Positions 57,293 to 64,000 of a DNA stretch of 64,000 nucleotides are shown here, in pieces. The translations under genes and the position numbers were made by a program. The stretch's first letter is position 1; each line of letters opens with the position of its first letter. The DNA is from Cryptomeria japonica (lineage: Eukaryota; Streptophyta; Pinopsida; Cupressales; Cupressaceae). The DNA lies in NCBI RefSeq assembly GCF_030272615.1, contig NC_081414.1, forward strand, positions 307,073,664-307,137,663, in the 5' to 3' direction. The notes under the pieces were generated by a model that was not told the origin of the DNA, ran no database searches, and worked only from the letters and a program-made list of their open reading frames with translations.

Positions 57293-58546
57293 TGATGAAC
57301 TTATAAGGCACTGAGAGGGGGGGTGAATCAGTGATAGTAAAAACAATACAAAACTGAATATCAATTTCACCAACTTAAAACTCAATAGACATGCAAGAAA
57401 TAATACCAAGTATACAATCACCACATAAAGCATAAACCACATGACACAAGATTTTATATATGGAAAATCCAATTGGGAAAAACCATGGTGGGAGTTAGTA
57501 CCCACAAGATCCAATATCTACAGTATAGAGATCTGACCAATTAAGGTCTACAACACTTGATTAGGGGCACACCCTATTAAGAGTGTCTAATACCAGTTAA
57601 GAGATTTACAAAAATTCCTATGAGGAATAGCCCTGTTAGGAGCTACCCAAGTAATTGGGATTTGCAAACACAATTTTATGTGTCACTTGGTTAGAGGATT
57701 TAATGATCAGAACTGTTAGGATCTGACTACACCCTGTTAAGAGTGACATTGTAAGAGAAAATTCTTGCTGCAACTATTAGGAAGACAACAAGTATGAATG
57801 ATCTTAGTATAACACCTTCTATGTCTGATAAGATCCACTTTAGAATGTTACAATATCACAAAGACTCCATCTCTCAACTCCTCTGATCTTCGCACTATCA
57901 GAATTACAAAATTCACTCATCACCTATCACACTATCTAGCTCATGTATATATCCTTTCATACCTCATCACACAATTAAAATTATCATAAGGTCGACTAGA
58001 ACCTTGTTACAATTCCCTAGGTTCAATGCTTCTAGACAATCTTGCATTATATTCTTTAGTTATGTTGTCCACCAACATAACAAATCCAATTCTGTGTCGT
58101 TTTACTGATCTGAGTGATTTTTATTACTCCGTGTTAAGTCTCCATCCACTAATCTATTCTAACAAACAAATCTCATTCACCTGATCAATTCAGCATGTAC
58201 GATCACTAAAATATCTTCATCTAATAATCTTCAACATTTCTGCAAAATTGCATTCCTTCATCCTTCATGGATTTCATGTACCGGTTGTCGGTGTGAGACT
58301 TTGTCAATCATTTTACCGGTTGAAGTCCTAATTACCGATTATGATGAAACTGTCTCTCCTTTACCGGTTACGTTTATCCAGTTGAACTATAGGACTAAGA
58401 TGACTTAAAGAAACATAGTTTCCAACAATGACAACATACAAAATAGTCATCATACATAAATCTAGTCTCTATGCTCAACAGACATGTACAGGTTGCATCA
58501 AGCAAACACACATTATCGGTTTAGTACAAATGAGAAAATGCCAACA
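57293..58546 (-). repeat. 5' LTR of element G
   Basis: Matches 50682-51936. Plus-strand start TGATGAACTT, end ATGCCAACA. Hairpins at 57309-57333 (CACTGA/TCAGTG around a G tract) and 57488-57505 (GTGGG/CCCAC). Confidence 0.93.
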
Positions 58547-58847
58547 TTTCGCCTATGTTTAACATTACAGATCTTCATTAGTATCATGAACTAGAATTCA
58601 ATAAGGAAAATATTCCAAACTTGGAGAAATAGTTGCCCCAAAAGGAACCGGATCAGAGTGAAGACATTTTGGATAGTAGGATTGGGCATAATACACGGAG
58701 TAGTCGGTATAAGGATTATCTTGTGAAATGGAAGGATAGACCAATTGAAGATTCATCTTGGATTTCTCAGGCAAAGGTAGACCGCATTAGTTTTCCTCTG
58801 ACCCCAACAAAGTGAGAGACTCACTTTTTTCAACAACCCTGAATGTC
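58547..58847 (+). pseudogene. Chromodomain end of F integrase, cut off by G
   Basis: Continues F after the G insert: SRIGHNTRSSRYKDYLVKWK, then RPIEDSSWISQAKVDRISFP and a stop after TPTK (58813-58815). The YLVKWKDRPIEDSSW core is the chromodomain of chromoviral integrases, thought to guide insertion through histone marks. Frame 58633-58815 is open. It is now 7.9 kb away from the rest of its protein. Confidence 0.9.
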
Positions 58848-59653
58848 TGATGTAGGAGCAACCTCGGTTCATAGATATCTTGCATCAACCAAAAATATTT
58901 CCTTTTTGTTTTGCTTTCTATTTGTAGTTTCAACATTTCTTTCTATGTGTCTCGAATTTGGCTCAACAGAACCTATGGAGTTGGACTTTACTCGAAGACT
59001 TGATCATCTTCCTTATTCCCAAACCTTGGAGCATTTAGATCATTTTCCAGCAACTTATTGCTACTGGATTCCAAGATGGTTTCCTATTGTCAATTGATTG
59101 TTTCTTGTTACTGGTTGCCTGGATCTATTTGCATTGGTGATCTACCAGATCCCTTCTGTAGCTTGAGGAGTCTTGAGCATTGATTTTGATGTTACTTGGA
59201 ATGTGGTTGACCTTTTCCCATGATCTACACTTCAACCTTTGGATTTTCTGGAGGAACTTCTTTGGTGGAGGCTAACCTTGTTGGTTTTGCACGTTAGGTT
59301 TTGTTCTTCTAGTTTTGATCCCTTTTTGGGCTGAGCGGATCCTCTTGGATCGTATAAATCATTTTAATAGAGAATTGGAATGTAACCAAGAAGTTAAACT
59401 AAGCATAGAAGATAGATCTTGAGATTTGAGGTACTGAGTGTGACCTTATTTTGTACTTCGAGCATGTTTTAGCAGGCCTATGAGCTGATTTCTATAACCC
59501 TGTTGTTACCGGTTGGTTGTAATAAGTTTTCATTTTATAATTCAATTTGTTATGCTTTGCCTCTATCATGTCCCTGTGTTTCCGTTGTGTTTACTCTTGT
59601 TGAGCAGTCTGGATTGATCTATTTGAGGTCCCTCCCAACCAATGACTGCTTCA
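58848..59653 (+). repeat. 3' LTR of chromovirus F
   Basis: Starts TGATGTAGGAGC, ends GACTGCTTCA, followed by ATTAC. 806 bp against 778 for the 5' copy; several small indels and substitutions separate them. Confidence 0.93.
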
Positions 59654-59658
59654 ATTAC

Positions 59659-61840
59659 CCTCTTTGTTTGAGCTTTGGTTATTTTCATTTGAAATGGAAA
59701 ATGTTTTCAATAATTAAATTTGTTTGAAATCTAGAAAAGGTTTTAATTTTTGGTTAGGAATGTTAAATTTTTAAGTTGAAATGCTATCATTTTCCTTGTG
59801 TATTTTGGGGTTCTGTTTAGGGTTTCAAGTCCTTTTTTTATTATTATTCTTGGAATCAAATTTAAGGGTGTTAAGGAAGTAAAAAATTCACCTATCAAAT
59901 GGGTCTTTCCTAAATTTTTCTTTCAGGGCCTAATCGATGCTCGATTCTGAGTCCTGAGTTGGCCTTTTTCAACTGTGCAGTTTTAGGATCAATTGTACAG
60001 TTACAGTCATCAAATGTGCAATGATAAGTTTCAAATGCATATAAATAAGTGTCAAATGTGAAAAAATAAGTTCTAAATGCATATAAATTAGTGTTGTATG
60101 TGGAAGTTTGCAGTTTGGGTCCTATTTGGCCCTATTTGACTAGTTAGGGTTCCTCGATGATTTTTAAAGGCTTAGGTTGAGTTTGTACCTTATTGATCAT
60201 GTGTTTGGGGGTATAAATAATTTTTATTTGATGGATTCATGCTTATATATTATTTTATATTCCTAGATATGAAATAATCAATTTTCTGTTGCATTTATAA
60301 TGGGTTTCATTGATTAATCTTGATGGATAAGGTCTAGGAAGGCCTATGTGTTTGATTATGATTCATTTTTTTGATTATGAATTCAGGTATCACATTTTTG
60401 AGATATCTATGTTATTGATGCTTATAATTCCTTGGATTGAACCATAGGGTAGAGGTGTATGAGTGCAATTTAGGGAGAGTAGCTCCTAATGGGGGTTGGG
60501 ACCTTAAAGAGGCTGCTAGGATAACCCATTGTGAGTTTCTTAATCAAGTGATAATTTAATAAATGAGCTAAATAGACAAAAATAACAAGATAATTTTGTA
60601 CCCCACCAATTCCCTTGAGTGCTTTTACAAACTAAGGATGTGATTGGGAATGCTTGGCCATCCACAGGGTGTTGATCTAGCATGATCGAACATACTTATC
60701 ATCATGAAGGGATTATTTGGTTCCACATGAGTTGTCAAATGGGGTCGGGATCTAGAGAGGCTACCAGGATAATCCATGTTGAGGCTATGTGATGACAGTC
60801 TTTCCTACTTTTAACCTAGAACCCTATCCTAAGTGATTGAGTATATAAGCCTCTAGTGGGACCTTGTTATGTATCTTATCCATCCTTGTGTATTACTTAT
60901 GTTTAATTGGTATTGGTGTTGTGTTCGTGAGTTGGCCTAGTTTTCTTTTGTGTGTGGGGTGTTGTGTCTATCTCCTAAGCATGATGGGGTGGATCTAATG
61001 TTTTCACATGGTTAGGTAGTTGTTTCCAACCCCCATTAGGGACCGGTGGACTTGTTTGTATGCTTTGGGTGGATCTTGTCATCTACTTTCTCATACCTCT
61101 TTATTCAGGATGTAGATTATTCAATTATTGTATTAGCATATATAATGTATCATTATGAAGCAATGTAATTTTAATTATTGATATTATATTTTGGACTCTG
61201 CATGGAGGATGATGTAAATGGGATTAAGGTAATTTATATTCATGTAATCCTAGTTTAGAGTTTAAGTGGTTTGGTGTTGGTACTAACTACTCTTATATGG
61301 ATGCATGATTTATCATATATTATGTAAAAAGGTTATCATAGGAACATTTGGTTTGGTGTTTATAGTGAACCTAGTAATAGTTGTAGTTGTTCATTTGTTA
61401 TGTAATGTTATCATTATCTTAGTCATAATTTATTTATCTTATATCTTATTTAGGAGTGTTTCATAGTAGCAATCTTAGGGAATTCGTAGGAGGACATAGT
61501 TTCTATGTATGTTTATCATCCGCTTGTGCATTTGTTATGGTAATTATATGATGAGTATAAAAACATTATTGCTATGTTATCTCAGTTAGTTAGTCCTCTT
61601 GGGTTCCTTAGAGGTGCATTACATATGTCTTTATAGATCTCTAGTCTTCTAAAAAGGTAATTAAAGTTGGAAAATACCTTTCTTTGGAAGAATCTATAGA
61701 CTTAAGAAAAAAATATTTCTTGATGGTGCAAGATGGTGCCTAGAGGTATGGGTCAATAAAAAAATAACATAAGACACTTCAAAGTCATGACTTAAAAGTG
61801 GTTAACTAGTTATAGAAATTCATTAACAAATTAGAATGCT
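59659..61840. other. Unassigned DNA with short repeats
   Basis: No gene recognised. Contains a two-copy 41-bp repeat at 60024-60103 (AAATGCATATAAAT core), an approximately 60-bp direct repeat (60490-60545 and 60735-60790, sharing GAGGCT and AGGATAA), and an inverted pair of about 15 bp (60485-60500 and 61026-61041, CCTAATGGGGGTTGG and its complement). The texture is that of an old LTR or leader. Confidence 0.45.
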
Positions 61841-61849
61841 AGAGGCTTA

Positions 61850-62477
61850 GGGTTTAAGGGTGTTTGCTAAGATTTTAAGGGTTTCATACACATGCTTTTG
61901 TGAAAAGGTAAAAAGGACTAGAGAGCAAGGAAATTTTGTAGGGTTCTCCTAAAAATCTATATTGACTAGAATAAGGTTCCCAAGAAAGAGTGAAAAATGA
62001 AGCAAAAAGATTAAATATTAGAAAAACCAATGATTCCTCAAACTAATTTTCATGCATATAGTAAAATAAATTCAAGGATCATTGATAGTGGTTATTCTAG
62101 TAACATTATTAGAGACAAATAAGTTCATCAATTTGAAGAATTAGAATAGTATTAAATGAAGCCAAAAATTACTTGCCATATATATTAGAGAAAAGTAATT
62201 CATACCACAATCTACAATTTGAATAAAGGATAGATAAGAGTGAATACCACTAAGATACTATGTGAACTAGAAAAGAAAAATCAATATATATAAAATAGGT
62301 CAAAAAATTTGAAATAAAATGTTACATCAAAAAAAATGAATATAACCTGGGTAAGTTTGACTCAAGGTTTAATGAAGATATATTCCTAGTTATTCAATAA
62401 TAACTTGGAAGACATACAAACGTTCAACAAAAGATTGAATAAGATTAATGAAAGTGATAATGTGAAAGTTGATGACT
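61850..62477 (+). pseudogene. I: decayed copia protease-integrase remnant
   Basis: RIIDSGYSSNIIRDK followed by a stop and VHQFEEL at about 62070-62145 matches the copia protease start (D-S-G). At about 62345-62477, LGKFDSRFNEDIFLVI then TFNKRLNKINESDNVKVDDL match the integrase-RT linker (compare GKFDPRSDEGIFLGY and KRLQKIIESANV). The segment between is heavily deleted. Cut at 62478 by the LTR of copia H, which inserted here. 61850-62060 has no clear homology. Confidence 0.68.
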
Positions 62478-63735
62478 TGTTGGAAATTTGGAGGAATTGA
62501 TTATGTGTTGCATTGATGTTTTGTCATTGATAGCAACACCAACTATTTTTGTTGTTTACTGGTTCCTGGTTGGTTCTGGTAGAGTGGTTGGATTATGATA
62601 TTGATCTGGTATGCTCCGGTATGCTTTCCTTTGTGGAATTGTTTTGGATCTATCATTCATTCTATTCAAATATGTATCATGATAGGTTGGTTTTGGATTT
62701 GATGACTTAGACATTATGATTTGTTCTAGTAAGCCTTCTGGTTACCGGTAAGGGTTTTACCGGTAGAGCTTTGTTGAAGATCTTTTGATGCACATGATAA
62801 ATGGTGTTGGTGTGGCTTCTAGATGGTTCTCAAGATGCTGTTGGTTATCTTTTTCATGTTCTAGTTCATGGGTGGTGTTGGATTTGGTTTATGGTGACCT
62901 ATTTTGGGTCTGATGTTATCTAGGTTATGGACCAGTTTATGTAACGTGTTGGAGGATGTTCTTGATGCATTATTGGCAGGATTTAATGATTGGTTTGCAT
63001 TATTTTCGACCTAATCTGACTTGGTTGATCACTGGATTGTGGGTTTATGTTATGAACTTATTCTATTATCTTTTAGGTGGCCGACCTAATTGTTTAGGCC
63101 TCGGGTTGGTATAAATATGATGTAAGATCTCTTTGTAGATCATGGAATGGTATAGGTAAAGGTTATGGGATTATGTGTGTGTGAATAATGTTGTAATCAT
63201 ATGTAGAAGGTTTGGTTGATCATAGGTGATCAAATTGGGTTTGTTTAAGACCTCTGGTATTGAGTTTAACTAGAATTGTACTCAGGCATAGGAGATGCTA
63301 TCTTTGCAGTTCAATTTTCATTCCGAATTATAGTCTGGATTTATTTTTGTAGTCAGTGAGGCTCCTTTTTGTGATGAGCAACACGCTCTAGGCTATTGGC
63401 CTTCTTGCATTTGTAGGCCCCTCATATTGTAATCACATACTTACTGCAAAAGTATTATCTAACTGTGGGTAGGCTTCCCACAGTGGTTTTTCCCTTTATC
63501 GGGTTTTGCACGTACAAATCTTGGTGTCATGTGTTATGGACGGATGGTAATTGTTCTGTGATTTATGTTTGTGTTTAAATTCTATATCAATAATTCGGGT
63601 ATTTGGTTTATGCATTTCAGTATTGAGTTTATGTGTTCCGGTAATAAGATTTTGAATGCTTAAAGTTCTATAATCTGGTGACAACTGATTCAGGCCCCCC
63701 TCTTAGTTGTCCTCTGGTTATCTGAGTTGTCTACA
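62478..63735 (+). repeat. 5' LTR of copia H
   Basis: Starts TGTTGGAAATTTGG, ends GTCTACA; 1258 bp. Same order of landmarks as the C LTR, with hairpins at 63463-63483 (a 7-bp stem, CTGTGGG/CCCACAG) and 63682-63709 (C-tract). A TATAAATA box lies at about 63111. Confidence 0.9.
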
Positions 63736-63737
63736 AT

Positions 63738-63749
63738 TGATATCAGAGC
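63738..63749 (+). promoter_or_regulatory. Primer binding site of copia H
   Basis: TGATATCAGAGC, one mismatch from the initiator-Met site, two bases after the LTR. Confidence 0.85.
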
Positions 63750-63791
63750 TTGGTCCTCTCTATAGAAACTTAACCACTTGACGAAGATCCT

Positions 63792-64000
63792 ATGGCATCT
63801 AACAATTCAAGTTCATCATGTTCATTTGCTATTATTTTCCAGAGAGAAATTCCTAGGTTTGATGGAGCAAATTACAGAGGATGGAAGATTTGGATGGAGA
63901 CTCATCTGAGATGTCTTAGAAAGGAGATTTGGGAGATCACTAAGGATGGTTGTACACCTCATAATCTAGCATCTAGAAATCCTCCTCTAGTAGGCTTGGA
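63792..64000 (+). CDS. gag: Copia gag N-terminus of H, runs off window
   Basis: ATG at 63792 gives MASNNSSSSCSFAIIF, then REIPRFDGANYRGWKIWMET and HLRCLRKEIWEITKDG, open to the window end (69 full codons). The FDGANYRGWKIWMETHL text is the start of the copia gag domain; C has the same start but with stops. The start codon is supported by alignment with B (MATNYF) and C (MATNSS). Whether the rest of Gag-Pol is intact cannot be seen. Confidence 0.85.
   Translation, partial: MASNNSSSSCSFAIIFQREIPRFDGANYRGWKIWMETHLRCLRKEIWEITKDGCTPHNLASRNPPLVGL

Larger units (their letters stand above)
50682..58546 (-). mobile_element. Element G: pol-less copia-like retroelement with giant second ORF
   Basis: LTRs of 1255 and 1254 bp on the minus strand, PBS, polypurine tract AAAGGGGGAGAT identical to those of copia B and C, and a near-perfect 5-bp duplication (TTTCA 50677-50681, TTTCG 58547-58551). 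The internal 5.36 kb encodes a coiled-coil plus zinc-knuckle gag-like protein and a very long unrecognised frame. No protease, integrase, RT or RNase H motif is found in any frame. LTRs differ by roughly 5-10% by eye. Confidence 0.9.
45543..59653 (+). mobile_element. Chromovirus F (Ty3/gypsy), split by element G
   Basis: LTRs 45543-46320 and 58848-59653, perfect ATTAC duplication at 45538-45542 and 59654-59658, PBS, gag, protease, RT, RNase H, integrase and a chromodomain. The insert G (50682-58546) lies between the integrase core and the chromodomain. Without G the element is about 6.2 kb. Pol keeps one frame over more than 3 kb with stops that mostly look like single transitions, plus one frameshift near 49760. 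Confidence 0.95.
62478..64000 (+). mobile_element. Copia element H, 5' end only
   Basis: 5' LTR, primer site and the open start of gag; the rest lies beyond base 64000. The LTR and leader are closest to copia C. The first 69 gag codons have no stop, unlike C, so H may be better preserved. Confidence 0.92.

Noticed and set aside
1-64000. CRISPR array, bacterial operon or phage features
   Set aside because: No regularly spaced identical repeats with unique spacers and no ribosome binding sites or operon-like gene packing; everything recognised is plant retroelement.

Overview
This window is plant nuclear DNA made almost entirely of LTR retrotransposons. I found no host gene, rRNA or tRNA gene, or CRISPR array. 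The elements are typical plant Ty1/copia and Ty3/gypsy lineages: Tat with two RNase H domains, a chromovirus with a chromodomain, and copia with an initiator-Met tRNA primer site. They are nested several deep, AT-rich and full of stops. This suits a very large, slowly purged genome; a gymnosperm (conifer-like) is my best guess, but the sequence does not prove it. All percent identities were judged by eye.

Layout. (1) 1-10735: 3' part of a Tat-type Ty3/gypsy element (gag, PR, RT, RNase H, second RNase H, INT, 3' LTR). It appears to have landed in the integrase of copia element A (10736-14693), which in turn landed in the gag of an older minus-strand copia, E (gag 14697-15258, PBS, LTR 15338-16134). 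(2) 17333-22559: copia B, with two 1079-bp LTRs, target duplication CAAGA, and reverse transcriptase deleted. (3) 22565-27242: long stretch without recognisable genes. (4) 27248-41719: minus-strand gypsy D, with target duplication CATCT, a protease-like reading frame and no RT. Its left LTR is split by copia C (27997-38834, duplication ATTTC), and C's integrase is split by K (31420-35329), a 3.9-kb solo-LTR-like insert (duplication ATATT) carrying a GC-rich array of short palindromes. (5) 41725-43860: broken Tat gag-protease remnant J. (6) 45543-59653: chromovirus F (duplication ATTAC). Its chromodomain is cut away from its integrase by G, a minus-strand copia-like element (50682-58546). (7) 59654-62477: mostly unassigned DNA ending in a decayed copia remnant, I. 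(8) 62478-64000: 5' LTR, PBS and open gag start of copia H, which runs off the window.

How the parts relate. A, B, C, E, G and H share LTR architecture: TG ends (usually TGTTGG), a GTGGG/CCCAC hairpin, a C-tract hairpin near the LTR end, a primer site close to TGGTATCAGAGC, and several AAAGGGGGAGA-like purine tracts before the 3' LTR. Element G has all of these but encodes no protease, integrase, reverse transcriptase or RNase H. It carries a coiled-coil/zinc-knuckle gag-like frame and a second, very long, unrecognised frame. G is the best candidate for an undescribed system: a gag-plus-unknown-protein retroelement probably moved in trans by its copia relatives. The palindrome array in K is the second most unusual structure.
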